DNA of 64,000 nt from DASPNM01 sp035626515. GTDB taxonomy: Bacteria > Bacteroidota > Bacteroidia > Chitinophagales > Chitinophagaceae. A program made the translations under genes and the position numbers. This document shows positions 25,863 through 34,664 of this stretch, one piece after another. The notes beneath the pieces were generated by a model, which saw only the letters and a list, made by a program, of their open reading frames with translations, ran no database searches and was not told the DNA's origin. The stretch lies in assembly GCA_035626515.1 (NCBI GenBank), contig DASPNM010000014.1, positions 1-64,000 on the forward strand, written 5' to 3'. The stretch's first letter is position 1. Each line of letters starts with the position of its first letter.

Positions 25863-26234
25863 ATGCATATAACGAACGATAACCGATTGAAAAAGCTCAT
25901 CGTGGTCGGGGACCGGGTGTTGATCAAGCCCACTCGTCCGGAGGAACGCACCGACAGCGGCCTGTATCTTCCGCCGGGTGTGCAGGAGCGCGAAAAAGTG
26001 CAGCAGGGATACGTGATCAAAACGGGGCCGGGGTATGCGATCCCCATGCCCGTGGAAGATGAACCCTGGAAAACTGACGATGACCAGGTAAAATACGTGC
26101 CTCTGCAGGCAAAGGAAGGGGATCTGGCGATATTTCTTCTCAGCGGGGCCACCGAAGTGATGTACGAGAAAGAAAAATACTTTATTGTTCCGCAGTCGGC
26201 CATTTTGATGCTGGAGCGCGACGAAGACCTCTGA
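25863..26234 (+). CDS. GroES-like co-chaperonin family protein (divergent)
   Basis: The 123-aa product contains the Cpn10 pattern VVGDRVLIKPTRPEERTDSGLYLP with a mobile-loop-like stretch, and ends with KYFIVPQSAILMLER. It is longer than classical GroES (about 95 aa) because of a central insert (YAIPMPVEDEPWKTDDDQVKY). No groEL is nearby. I know such second Cpn10-like proteins from other Bacteroidota; whether they cap GroEL or do something else is unclear. It has its own exact -7 box. Confidence 0.8.
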   Translation: MHITNDNRLKKLIVVGDRVLIKPTRPEERTDSGLYLPPGVQEREKVQQGYVIKTGPGYAIPMPVEDEPWKTDDDQVKYVPLQAKEGDLAIFLLSGATEVMYEKEKYFIVPQSAILMLERDEDL

Positions 26235-26307
26235 CCGGGTTTCCCCAACAACCGCTAATGGAAGCAGGCAGGAGTCTTAGGGACGAGCAGCGTTACCGAT
26301 TCGTAAG

Positions 26308-28233
26308 TTATTTCAGTCGCACATATCCGTTCGCGTCCATTTCGATCTTATTCTCCGCCTGAAGAAACTCCAGCACCTTCCAGGCCTTTTCCCTGCGCAC
26401 TCCGGAAAGCCTGCCCAGCAATTCCCGGGTATGTAGGGGCTCTTTCCTGACGCTTTCCATGATGCGCGCATTCAGCTTTTCAAATTCCTCGCGGCTGAGA
26501 GCGGAACGTTTTTTTCTGAGACAATTGTCGCAAATGCCACAATCAGCGAGGTCCTCATCGCCGAAATATTTTCCAATCATCCGGCTCCGGCAATGATGCT
26601 CCTCTGCCGTGTATTCGATCATCTTTCGACTCCGCGCGCGGAAACGGGATTTCCGCTCTTCATAGGCGGCGAGATCGATGCGTAGCTCCTGCGCGGGAAC
26701 ACGGGAGCGAAGAAGTTGCAGCTGCGGACCTTCTTTTTGCGGTATGTAGTCCACGATTCCCTGTTGCAGCAGCCGCTGCAGCTGCTCCTTAATTTCGATC
26801 ACATCTCTTTTCATCAGTCCCGCGACAACGGTTTCGGAAATGATTACAGGCTGGTCGAAAATTCCTTCGTAGGCGCGCAAGAGCGTCTTAATGAGCGGCT
26901 CGAGCTCCGGTTGCATCGCCTCGAACTGATATAGGTAGTGTTTGTCGGTAGTGAATTGCAGCAGCGAGGGACGAAATACCTGTTCGTTTAACGAGAGCCA
27001 GCCGTCCTGTTCGAGGGCTTTCAGGGAATGAACGACGGTGGGAGCAGGGATGCGGAACTTTCGCACAAAATCCGCAAGATCGAAATCATGGCAGGCACCG
27101 TTCGCGCTTCCGGCCGGAATTTGCAGGTAATTCGCCACTGCCTGGTAAACCGATCGGATTTCTTCGATCCCCGGGTACCTCGACTGCTCCAGGGTTTCCA
27201 GCTCACGGATGTCTCCATCATCATAGAGCAATACCGCGTAGGATCGCTGACCATCCCGGCCGGCCCGCCCCGCCTCCTGGTAATAACTTTCCAGGCAGTC
27301 CGGCAGATCGGCGTGAATTACTGCGCGCACGTCGGACTTGTCGATCCCCATTCCAAAAGCATTGGTGCAAACGATGACGCGGATCTTATTAGCCAGCCAG
27401 TCTTCCTGGCGCTGGGTGCGAACGGCCATGTCCAGTCCCGCATGATACGCATCTGCAGAAATATTTCGCAAACGGAGCAATTCGGCGATCTCTTTGGTCC
27501 TCTTTCGGCTCCGGCAATAGACGATCGCTGCACCATTTACGTTTTGGAGAATCTCGAGGATCTTGTTGATGCGTGCGGGTTTTCGAAACGCACTGTAGGA
27601 AAGATTTGGCCGGGCGAACGATTGGCGAAAAATATTCTGTTCTGAAAACCCAAGCCGTTCGCAAATATCTTGCTGCACTTCGCGGGTAGCCGAAGCGGTC
27701 AACGCCAGTACCGGAACTCCGGGAAGTTCCCCGCGTATGTCTGCAATGCGCAAATAAGAAGGCCGAAAATCATATCCCCACTGCGAAATACAGTGCGCTT
27801 CATCCACCGCGAGCAGGCTGATCCCCAACCCGGGAAGGAATTCGCGGAACAGCGGCGTTTCCAGGCGTTCGGGGGAGACGTACAAAAACCGGCAGTTGCT
27901 GTTTCCCGCAACCCGAAGCGTATTGAGCACCTCGCGGCGGCTCATCCCCGAGAAGATCGCCAGCGCGGTAACCTGTTTCTTTCTCAGGTTGCGTACCTGG
28001 TCCTTCATTAAAGCGATTAGTGGCGATACCACCAGGCAACAACCTTCTTTTGCGAGAGCAGGAATCTGGTAGCAAAGGGATTTTCCGCCGCCTGTCGGCA
28101 TGATTGCGAGGGTATCTTTTCCGCCCAGTACTGAAAAAATGATCTCTTTCTGGAGCGGCCGGAACGAACTGAAGCCCCAGTAACTCCTGAGTAGATCGTA
28201 AATTTTTTCCGGGCTGGGCTGGGGAGGGTTCAT
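26308..28233 (-). CDS. recQ: RecQ-family ATP-dependent DNA helicase
   Basis: The 641-aa protein has helicase motifs in order: FRPLQKEII, Walker A MPTGGGKS near residues 45-52, DEAHCISQWGYDFRPSY, TASAT, YCRSRK, ATNAFGMG-like CTNAFGMGIDKSDVR and QEAGRAGRDG. The RQC zinc cluster is present (HHCRSRM and CGICDNC). The C-terminus is a short winged-helix-like segment and no HRDC domain is seen, so this is the shorter RecQ form common in Bacteroidota. It unwinds DNA 3' to 5' in recombination and repair of stalled forks. It is convergent with the GroES-like gene. Confidence 0.94.
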   Translation of the reverse strand: MNPPQPSPEKIYDLLRSYWGFSSFRPLQKEIIFSVLGGKDTLAIMPTGGGKSLCYQIPALAKEGCCLVVSPLIALMKDQVRNLRKKQVTALAIFSGMSRREVLNTLRVAGNSNCRFLYVSPERLETPLFREFLPGLGISLLAVDEAHCISQWGYDFRPSYLRIADIRGELPGVPVLALTASATREVQQDICERLGFSEQNIFRQSFARPNLSYSAFRKPARINKILEILQNVNGAAIVYCRSRKRTKEIAELLRLRNISADAYHAGLDMAVRTQRQEDWLANKIRVIVCTNAFGMGIDKSDVRAVIHADLPDCLESYYQEAGRAGRDGQRSYAVLLYDDGDIRELETLEQSRYPGIEEIRSVYQAVANYLQIPAGSANGACHDFDLADFVRKFRIPAPTVVHSLKALEQDGWLSLNEQVFRPSLLQFTTDKHYLYQFEAMQPELEPLIKTLLRAYEGIFDQPVIISETVVAGLMKRDVIEIKEQLQRLLQQGIVDYIPQKEGPQLQLLRSRVPAQELRIDLAAYEERKSRFRARSRKMIEYTAEEHHCRSRMIGKYFGDEDLADCGICDNCLRKKRSALSREEFEKLNARIMESVRKEPLHTRELLGRLSGVRREKAWKVLEFLQAENKIEMDANGYVRLK

Positions 28234-28295
28234 GACTTCAGAGCGGGCTCAAGTTCCGGCAAATTTTCTTGTCGCGAGTCGTTTTATTCCACCAT

Positions 28296-30413
28296 TCACC
28301 ACACTTTCTTCACGTAGAGGCGAACGGAATTAACCGCGAGCACAACGTCGCTCAGTCCCATAACGAGTGCACCAAAGGTTGGCGTGAGATAGCCAAACGC
28401 GGCGACGGGTATCGCCACGACGTTATATGCAAACGCCCAGAACAGGTTCTGCTGGATGGTGATGTAGGTGTGCCGTCCCAGCCCCAGCGCTTCGGGCAAT
28501 TTGCGCAGTCCCTGGTTCATCAGCACGACCTGCGCGCTTTGCATCGCAAGCTGAGAAGCTTCATTGATCGAAATGCCGATTGTGGCCTTAGCCAGCGCGG
28601 GCGCGTCATTGATGCCGTCGCCCACCATCGCCGTCGGGGCTTCACGGGTCAATTCCGTGATTCGCTGCAGTTTCTGTTCCGGTGTTTGTTCCGCGATCAC
28701 TTCGGGGATATTCAGCCGTTCCGCAATCTGCCTGCATTTTTCTGCGCGGTCGCCGCTAAGCAGGATCACGCGGATGTCCCGACTCCGCAAATAATCGACT
28801 ACCATTTTCGCCTCCGACCGTATCTCGTCCTCTACATCGAGCCAGCCGATCGGATGGCCGTCGCGAGACAGGTAAATGCTGTGCCCGCCGGAAGCAGCCT
28901 CCTGCGCCGAGAATGCGATAGAACCCAGTCGCCACTCGATTCCTTTTTCATCGAGTGCCAGCATGCCCATTCCTTTTACTTCCTGTACACTGGTCCAACG
29001 TTTCCCGGAGGAAGATTTCCATTGCCGGGCGATGCTGCTTGCGATGGGATGGGTCGAGAATTTTTCGAGAGAGTATACAATCTTCCGGAATTCGTCTTCT
29101 GAAATGCCGGGATCTGTGATGCCGAAAGCCGTCACCTTGAAATTTCCCGTGGTGAGCGTACCGGTTTTGTCGAATACCACCTGCCTGATGTTGCGGAACG
29201 ATTCCAGGGATGCGGCGTTTCGAAACAAAATACCCCTTCGTGCTCCCCGCCCCAGCCCCACCGCGATCGCAGCCGGGGTGGCAAGCCCCATCGCACAGGG
29301 ACAGGCAATCACAAGCACGGCGATGCTCCGCATCAGCGCGGGAGTGAACTCTTTCAAATAGAACCAGCTGCCCAGGAAGGTGACCGCAGCGAGCCCGATC
29401 ACAACCGGCACGAACACGGCGCTGATCCGGTCGGCGAGCTGCTGCACCGGGGGTTTTTCGCCCTGTGCCTGCTTCACCATATTAATAATATGTGCCAGCA
29501 CGGTATCGTCGCCCACCGCTGTCACCTGCGCCTTCACCGTCCCGCGCACCAGGATGCTGCCCCCGATCAGCTTGTCTTTTTTCGCTTTCGCAACCGGTAC
29601 ACTCTCGCCGGTAATGATCGCTTCATCGGCTTCCGCTTCACCCCAGAGCACTTTGGAATCTATCGGCACCCGCTCTCCTGCGCGAACCAGGATGAGGTCC
29701 CCCACTTTTAGCCTCGTGTTCTCCACCGGGAAGATCTGTTCCTGGAACTTGTCGTCATAGGCTATCATGTTTGCCATGACTTTTTGCGATTTCACCAGAG
29801 CGTTCAGTGCTTTCTGGGTGGAGCGCACGGAAGCTTCTTCGAGGTAATTCCCTAAAAACACGAGCGTGATGATGGTCGCAGCTGTTTCGTAGAACATGAA
29901 GTTTTCAGGTTGCCCGATCAGCGTACCGTAAAGACTATAAACGAACGCTGCGGTCGCCCCAAGGCTGATCAGCACATTCATGTTCGGCATCCCGTTGCGC
30001 AGGCTTTTCCAGGCACTGCGGCCGAAAAAGCTCATCCCCACAAGATAGACAGGAGTGGTAAGTGCGAGCTGTACAAAAGGATCCATGAGCCAGTGGATAT
30101 GTACTCCCGGGATCATATGGAGCATCAATACGGCGGTGAAGGGCAGGCAGAAAACAAATCGCTGCAAATGCGTCGACAGAAAGAATCGTCGTGCAGGAAC
30201 TGCAGTGTCGGGTTGGAGCACGGTATAGCCGAGTGATTCAACGCCGGCGGCAAGTTGTCCGGCATTGGCATTTCCATTCGTATCGAAGATCACATCCCCG
30301 CTGGCGAAATTGACTTTCACGTTGTGCACACCCTGCTTCTCGAGGTAACGGGTGATGGTCATCGCGCAGTTGGAGCAATCCATTCCTTCCACCTTCCATT
30401 GTATCGTGGCCAT
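28296..30413 (-). CDS. copA: Copper-type P1B heavy-metal ATPase
   Basis: The 705-aa protein has one N-terminal heavy-metal-binding domain with CSNC (Cys13, Cys16), eight membrane segments, the transport motif CPC in VIACPCAMGLATPAA, the phosphorylation site DKTGTLT, HPIA in the nucleotide domain and GDGINDAPALA. CPC together with a GMDCxxC domain marks the Cu(I) exporting subgroup. It pumps copper out of the cytoplasm for detoxification or for copper enzymes. No copper-responsive regulator is adjacent. The -7 box ends only four bases before the ATG, so the mRNA may be leaderless. Confidence 0.93.
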   Translation of the reverse strand: MATIQWKVEGMDCSNCAMTITRYLEKQGVHNVKVNFASGDVIFDTNGNANAGQLAAGVESLGYTVLQPDTAVPARRFFLSTHLQRFVFCLPFTAVLMLHMIPGVHIHWLMDPFVQLALTTPVYLVGMSFFGRSAWKSLRNGMPNMNVLISLGATAAFVYSLYGTLIGQPENFMFYETAATIITLVFLGNYLEEASVRSTQKALNALVKSQKVMANMIAYDDKFQEQIFPVENTRLKVGDLILVRAGERVPIDSKVLWGEAEADEAIITGESVPVAKAKKDKLIGGSILVRGTVKAQVTAVGDDTVLAHIINMVKQAQGEKPPVQQLADRISAVFVPVVIGLAAVTFLGSWFYLKEFTPALMRSIAVLVIACPCAMGLATPAAIAVGLGRGARRGILFRNAASLESFRNIRQVVFDKTGTLTTGNFKVTAFGITDPGISEDEFRKIVYSLEKFSTHPIASSIARQWKSSSGKRWTSVQEVKGMGMLALDEKGIEWRLGSIAFSAQEAASGGHSIYLSRDGHPIGWLDVEDEIRSEAKMVVDYLRSRDIRVILLSGDRAEKCRQIAERLNIPEVIAEQTPEQKLQRITELTREAPTAMVGDGINDAPALAKATIGISINEASQLAMQSAQVVLMNQGLRKLPEALGLGRHTYITIQQNLFWAFAYNVVAIPVAAFGYLTPTFGALVMGLSDVVLAVNSVRLYVKKVW

Positions 30414-30417
30414 GCCG

Positions 30418-30425
30418 CAAAGTTA
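30418..30425 (-). promoter_or_regulatory. -7 promoter box for copA, 4 bases from the ATG
   Basis: The reverse strand reads TAACTTTG, an exact TAnnTTTG match, then four bases and the ATG. Confidence 0.7.
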
Positions 30426-30491
30426 GCGGCCGGGTCGCGCCCGTGTGGCCAGCGCCGCTTCGAAGATTACAACGTGGTTGCCATATCCTGT

Positions 30492-30499
30492 TAAATTTG
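30492..30499 (+). promoter_or_regulatory. -7 promoter box for tsaE, 4 bases from the ATG
   Basis: Exact TAnnTTTG (TAAATTTG) followed by four bases and ATG. Confidence 0.7.
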
Positions 30500-30503
30500 T
30501 TCG

Positions 30504-30926
30504 ATGGAATGGACTATGACGCTGCAAAATATGCGGCAGGTGGCGGAAGAAGTATGGCACGCAGCGCGAGATCATCGGGTTTGGGCGCTGCATGGCTCAA
30601 TGGGGGCAGGCAAGACGAGCTTTGTACATGCGGTCTGCCGTTGGAAGCAGGTGAACGATACGGTGGGGAGTCCCACCTTCTCCATTATCAATGAATATGC
30701 ATACGACCAAGGCGGGGCACAAAGAAAAATCTATCACATCGATCTTTACCGGATCCGCGACGAAAGAGAAGCCGTAATGGCAGGTGTCGAGGATTGCCTG
30801 CACAGCGAAGAGTATTGCCTGGTCGAGTGGCCGGAAAAGGCCCCCGGGCTGTTCCCGCCGGACACGCTTCATATATATATTGACGTTGTAAATGAGGGCA
30901 CAAGACGGGTTCGAATCGGCGAATAA
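30504..30926 (+). CDS. tsaE: tRNA N6-threonylcarbamoyladenosine biosynthesis ATPase TsaE
   Basis: The 140-aa protein has Walker A GSMGAGKTSF at residues 31-40, then VGSPTFSIINEY, the HIDLYRI motif and a CLVEWPEKA segment, which together define TsaE. It supports turnover of the TsaB-TsaD complex that puts t6A on A37 of tRNAs reading ANN codons. The ATG at 30504 follows an exact -7 box by four bases, suggesting leaderless translation. It is divergent from copA and 33 bases upstream of the alanine dehydrogenase gene, which has its own -7 box. Confidence 0.95.
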   Translation: MEWTMTLQNMRQVAEEVWHAARDHRVWALHGSMGAGKTSFVHAVCRWKQVNDTVGSPTFSIINEYAYDQGGAQRKIYHIDLYRIRDEREAVMAGVEDCLHSEEYCLVEWPEKAPGLFPPDTLHIYIDVVNEGTRRVRIGE

Positions 30927-30931
30927 TTAAC

Positions 30932-30939
30932 TATTTTTG
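30932..30939 (+). promoter_or_regulatory. -7 promoter box for alanine dehydrogenase
   Basis: Exact TAnnTTTG (TATTTTTG) just after the tsaE stop and 20 bases before the ATG. Confidence 0.7.
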
Positions 30940-30959
30940 ATAAGCACCGAAAGCCCAGC

Positions 30960-32174
30960 ATGAGCCAGCAGAAGCCAAAGATCAGCACCTCTTTCAGTTA
31001 CGAGACGCTGGAGGAAACGCTGGACATCAAGCCGAAAGGGGCGCAAATGCACATCGGCATTCCCCGCGAAATTGCCTTTCAGGAAAACAGGATCGCACTC
31101 ACTCCCGACGCGGTCAGCGTGCTGGTGAGCAATGGCCATCAGGTGACTATCGAGCACAACGCAGGCGAGGCGGCTCATTTTCGTGACAAGGACTACAGCG
31201 AAGCGGGAGCCCGGATCGTTTACGAACGGGCCGAAGTGTTCAAGGCGCCGATTCTTGTCAAAAGCGGTCCGGTCGTGGATGAGGACCTGTCATTGTTGCA
31301 ACTCAACCAGGTCATCGTTTCTCCGATTCACCTCTCCCTTCTGAAGGTGGAGCTGCTCGAAAAGATGATGGAGAAAAAGATTACGGCCATCTCATTCGAA
31401 AATCTCAAAGACGACAGCGATTCTTACCCGATCGTGCGCAGCATGAGCGAGATTGCCGGCAGCGCGGTGATGCTGATCGCGGGTCAGTACCTCAGCTCGG
31501 CGAATCACGGAAAAGGCGTGTTGCTCGGCGGCATCTCCGGAATCGCGCCGACTAAAGTGCTTATCATCGGGGCGGGTATCGTGGGCGAGTACGCGGCACG
31601 CGCGGCCTTGGCGTTGGGGGCTTCGGTAAAAGTCTTTGACAACAGCGTGTACCGGCTGAAGCGCCTTCAGAATAATATCGGTCAGCGGCTCTGGACCTCG
31701 GTGATCGAACCGCGGATGCTTTCGAAGCAGCTTAAAACCTGCGAAGTGGCTGTCGGCGCGCTCGGTTCTGAAACTGGAAGAACGCCTCTGGTGGTCACGG
31801 AGGAAATGGTGAGCAACATGCGCCCGGGCTCGGTGATCATTGACGTGAGCATTGACCGGGGCGGATGTTTTGAAACTTCCGAGATCACGACCCATGAACA
31901 TCCCGTATTCCTGAAATACGGGGTCATCCATTATTGCGTTCCGAATATTCCGTCGGGTTTCGCGCGAACTGCCTCACAGGCCATCAGCAACGTGCTCATG
32001 CCGCTGCTCCTCGAGGCGGGAGACGAAGGCGGTTTTGAAAACCTTCTCTGGCACAAGATCCATCTGCGCAGCGGGATCTATCTCTTCAAAGGTGCGCTGA
32101 CAAATTTTTATCTCAGCCAGCGGTTTGATCTGAAATACACAGACCTTAACCTGCTCATTGCGAGCCAGCGCTGA
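30960..32174 (+). CDS. ald: Alanine dehydrogenase (AlaDH/PNT family)
   Basis: The 404-aa protein belongs to the alanine dehydrogenase / pyridine nucleotide transhydrogenase N-terminal family: IGIPREIAFQENRIALTPDAV near the start with the substrate Arg and Lys region, a central Rossmann loop LIIGAGIVGEY, and PNIPSGFARTASQAISN near the end. It interconverts alanine and pyruvate plus ammonia with NAD. It is about 30 residues longer than typical Ald, due to an N-terminal extension (SQQKPKISTSFSYETLEETL); a saccharopine-dehydrogenase-like relative cannot be excluded. The stop lies two bases from the convergent ABC gene's stop. Confidence 0.87.
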   Translation: MSQQKPKISTSFSYETLEETLDIKPKGAQMHIGIPREIAFQENRIALTPDAVSVLVSNGHQVTIEHNAGEAAHFRDKDYSEAGARIVYERAEVFKAPILVKSGPVVDEDLSLLQLNQVIVSPIHLSLLKVELLEKMMEKKITAISFENLKDDSDSYPIVRSMSEIAGSAVMLIAGQYLSSANHGKGVLLGGISGIAPTKVLIIGAGIVGEYAARAALALGASVKVFDNSVYRLKRLQNNIGQRLWTSVIEPRMLSKQLKTCEVAVGALGSETGRTPLVVTEEMVSNMRPGSVIIDVSIDRGGCFETSEITTHEHPVFLKYGVIHYCVPNIPSGFARTASQAISNVLMPLLLEAGDEGGFENLLWHKIHLRSGIYLFKGALTNFYLSQRFDLKYTDLNLLIASQR

Positions 32175-32175
32175 A

Positions 32176-32799
32176 TCATTTCCATTTCGTGATGTCGATC
32201 TGTTCCCTGCAAAACCGGTATTCCTGGGGATCGTTGGAGCTCACGATCACAAGACGGCCGCCGGAGTAGTCCGCGATTAGTTGGCCGTACATTTCCACGC
32301 CCGCGGCATCCAGGTTCGTGCAGGGCTCATCGAGCAGTAATGCTTCGCTGTTGGAAAAAATCGCCTGCGCGAGCTTGACGCGCTGTTTCATACCCGACGA
32401 AAAATGGCGGATCTGCTTTGTTGCAGCGTTTTCCAGGCCGATACGCTGGATGATGGTTTCACCGGTAATGCCCGGAAGAAATGATTTGAAGCCCTGGTGA
32501 AATTCCAGGAACTCCCGAAGGGTCATCTCCTCTACCAGCTCCAGGTAGGGCGCGCAAAGAGACACGAAACGATAAACTCCCGCCGGGTCGGTTGCTTCAT
32601 CGCTGCCGTTCAAAGCGAAGCGGATCCGGCCTTCGTTCAGCGTAAGGGCTCCGCTCAAAATCTGCAGCAGCGTGCTTTTTCCGGACCCATTCGGACCCAC
32701 GATCGCACAGGGAACGGAAGGCCGAAACTCGTAGCTCAGGCGCCGGAAGATCCATTCGCGATTGAACCTTTTTCCAGCCTCAGTCAAAGATATCGTCAT
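32176..32799 (-). CDS. Stand-alone ABC transporter ATPase
   Basis: The 207-aa subunit has Walker A GPNGSGKST, signature SSGMKQRVKLAQ and Walker B ALLLDEPCTNLD, with the H-loop position changed (VIVSSNDPQEYRF). It is a compact ATPase like those of the CcmA/heme-export and small drug exporters, but no permease is nearby. The ATG at 32799 gives MTISLTEAGKRFNREWIF; ATG at 32805 is a near alternative. Its start overlaps the end of lpxA by 20 bases, so the two are translationally coupled; a role in envelope lipid transport is only a guess from that. Confidence 0.85.
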   Translation of the reverse strand: MTISLTEAGKRFNREWIFRRLSYEFRPSVPCAIVGPNGSGKSTLLQILSGALTLNEGRIRFALNGSDEATDPAGVYRFVSLCAPYLELVEEMTLREFLEFHQGFKSFLPGITGETIIQRIGLENAATKQIRHFSSGMKQRVKLAQAIFSNSEALLLDEPCTNLDAAGVEMYGQLIADYSGGRLVIVSSNDPQEYRFCREQIDITKWK

Positions 32800-33592
32800 C
32801 CCCATTTTGTTTGCTGAAACGCTTGATGATACCGCGCTTCGAACTCCGGATGAATTGAATGATCTCATCTCTTTCGTCGCTCACTGAAAATTCTTCTTCG
32901 AGATATTCTACCGCCTGCGAAATGTTGAGCCCTTTGCCGTAGAGTACGCGGTAGATTTCGAGAATATGATTGATCTTTTCCAGCGTGAATCCGCGACGCT
33001 TGAGCCCGATTGAATTTACCCCGGCATAAGAGAGAGGATTCCGCGCCGCCTTGATGTAGGGGGGAACGTCTTTTCCCACCAGCGAGCCGCCGCTCAGCAT
33101 GGAATGCCGGCCGATGGAGACGAACTGGTGAACCGCGCACATGCCCCCAAGAATGGCCCAATCGCCAATTGTTACATGACCCGCGATCTGTGTGTTGTTG
33201 CTGATGATGCAGTTGTCGCCCACGATGCAGTCGTGCGCCAGGTGGCAGTAGGCCATGAGAAAGCAGTTTTTTCCCACTACCGTTTTTTCTTTTTCGCGGG
33301 TGCCGCGGTGGATGGTGACGAATTCGCGGATGATGGTGTTGTCCCCGATCTCCGCGATCGAATATTCGCCCTTGTATTTAATATCCTGAGGAGCGCCGGC
33401 AATCACCGCGCCGGGAAAAATGCGGCAGTTCCGCCCGACCCTTGTACCGGGGAGAAGCGTCACATTGGAGCCGATCCACGTGCCTTCGCCTACTTCCACG
33501 TCCTGGTGGATTACCGTAAAAGGGTCCACCTTTACGTCGCCGGCCAGCTTTGCCTTCGGGTGCACGTAGGTATGAGGATGGATCATGCTCAT
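32780..33592 (-). CDS. lpxA: Acyl-ACP:UDP-N-acetylglucosamine O-acyltransferase LpxA
   Basis: The 270-aa protein starts the lipid A pathway by adding a 3-hydroxyacyl chain to UDP-GlcNAc. It shows the left-handed beta-helix hexapeptide repeats (IHPHTYVHPKAKL, VGEGTWIGSNVTLLPGTR), the catalytic His region MAYCHLAHDC, and the C-terminal helical part starting NSIGLKRRGF. Length and motifs are normal. An exact -7 box lies 21 bases upstream, divergent from the AraC gene. lpxD and lpxC are not adjacent in the window. Two in-frame ATGs (33592 and 33586) are possible. Confidence 0.97.
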   Translation of the reverse strand: MSMIHPHTYVHPKAKLAGDVKVDPFTVIHQDVEVGEGTWIGSNVTLLPGTRVGRNCRIFPGAVIAGAPQDIKYKGEYSIAEIGDNTIIREFVTIHRGTREKEKTVVGKNCFLMAYCHLAHDCIVGDNCIISNNTQIAGHVTIGDWAILGGMCAVHQFVSIGRHSMLSGGSLVGKDVPPYIKAARNPLSYAGVNSIGLKRRGFTLEKINHILEIYRVLYGKGLNISQAVEYLEEEFSVSDERDEIIQFIRSSKRGIIKRFSKQNGDDDIFD

Positions 33593-33612
33593 GGGGGGCT
33601 TCAGGAAACCAA

Positions 33613-33620
33613 CAAAGGTA
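33613..33620 (-). promoter_or_regulatory. -7 promoter box for lpxA
   Basis: The reverse strand reads TACCTTTG, an exact TAnnTTTG match, 20 bases before the lpxA ATG. Confidence 0.7.
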
Positions 33621-33691
33621 AACCTTATGGCTCATCGGTTGTTTCTTAATAGTCGCCCGACTTTGCTTAGCATAAATTGCAGCGCAGCCCG

Positions 33692-33699
33692 TACCTTTG
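33692..33699 (+). promoter_or_regulatory. -7 promoter box for the AraC-family gene
   Basis: Exact TAnnTTTG (TACCTTTG), 26 bases before the ATG at 33726. Confidence 0.7.
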
Positions 33700-33725
33700 C
33701 GCTCCGCTGAATTAGGAATTAATGT

Positions 33726-34664
33726 ATGCACAACCCTCCTGACATACTGACACTGGCAAACAAGCAAAACTTGCTTGTCGATGACCTCGTCCTGTTGCAG
33801 GAACGACAGCAGCAGATTCCCGGCTCGGTACATTATTCAATCAGACGTTACCAAAGAAATCCGCAGTGGAACTCTGAGGACCTCGGCATGATGGTCTATC
33901 ATTACCAACCTTCCGGGCCGCGCGAAAATTTTCTCGAGCTGCGGTTTTGCCTGAGCGGGAATGTTTACTGCCGCGAAAAGCAATCGGAATGCGACCGTTG
34001 CCGTTTCGGGTCCTCGGCTCAATGCGAAGAGCGGGTGGAGAGCCTCGACGTAGTGAGCTTCCGCTTTTCTCCCAAGCATCTCACGCAATTCGTGAAATCC
34101 CGGAAGGGAAGCACAGCAGTGAGTGATGAGATACTCAACTTCAGGCACCGTTCTTCCTTTACCAAAGTGCTGCCTGTATGCGGAAAGACCCGGCCGGTGC
34201 TCGAAGCGGTCCTGAATCACCACTACAGCGATACGCTGGAAAATATTTACATCAACGCGCAGACCCAGATGCTGCTTTTGTATACGCTGGACTGCCTTGT
34301 TGGAGAAAAGGAGATCGACCTGGTGAACTGCAAATTCCTCGCGAACGAAGCGGACCGGGATAAGATCGTTCGGGCGCGCGAGATCCTGCTGCAGCATATC
34401 GGCGAGCCGATCACGATTCGGGAGCTGAGTCGCAAGGTGGCGATCAATGAATGTTACCTGAAGAAAGGATTTAAGGAAATGTTTGGTACAACCATCTTCG
34501 ATTTTTACCAAAGCCAGCGCATGGAACACGCCAAGTACCTGCTCTACGAAAAAGGCCTCAGCGTGACGGAGGTTTCCCTGCTGCTGGGCTATTCCTCCAT
34601 CTCGCATTTCTCCACCGCATTCAAAAAGCATACGGGGCTGAAGCCTTGTGAACTGTTGCGATAG
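33726..34664 (+). CDS. AraC-family transcriptional regulator with an N-terminal cysteine cluster
   Basis: The 312-aa protein ends in a classical AraC DNA-binding domain: ITIRELSRKVAINECYLKKGFKEMFG and LSVTEVSLLLGYSSISHFSTAFKKHTG, the two helix-turn-helix units. The N-terminal ligand-binding half contains a cluster Cys75, Cys82, Cys89, Cys92, Cys100 (spacings 6, 6, 2, 7), in the segment running through YCREK and CDRCRFG. Such a cluster suggests metal, Fe-S or thiol sensing, which is inference. The gene is divergent from lpxA and followed by a repeat-filled spacer. No obvious target operon adjoins apart from lpxA and the ferritin gene. Confidence 0.9.
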   Translation: MHNPPDILTLANKQNLLVDDLVLLQERQQQIPGSVHYSIRRYQRNPQWNSEDLGMMVYHYQPSGPRENFLELRFCLSGNVYCREKQSECDRCRFGSSAQCEERVESLDVVSFRFSPKHLTQFVKSRKGSTAVSDEILNFRHRSSFTKVLPVCGKTRPVLEAVLNHHYSDTLENIYINAQTQMLLLYTLDCLVGEKEIDLVNCKFLANEADRDKIVRAREILLQHIGEPITIRELSRKVAINECYLKKGFKEMFGTTIFDFYQSQRMEHAKYLLYEKGLSVTEVSLLLGYSSISHFSTAFKKHTGLKPCELLR

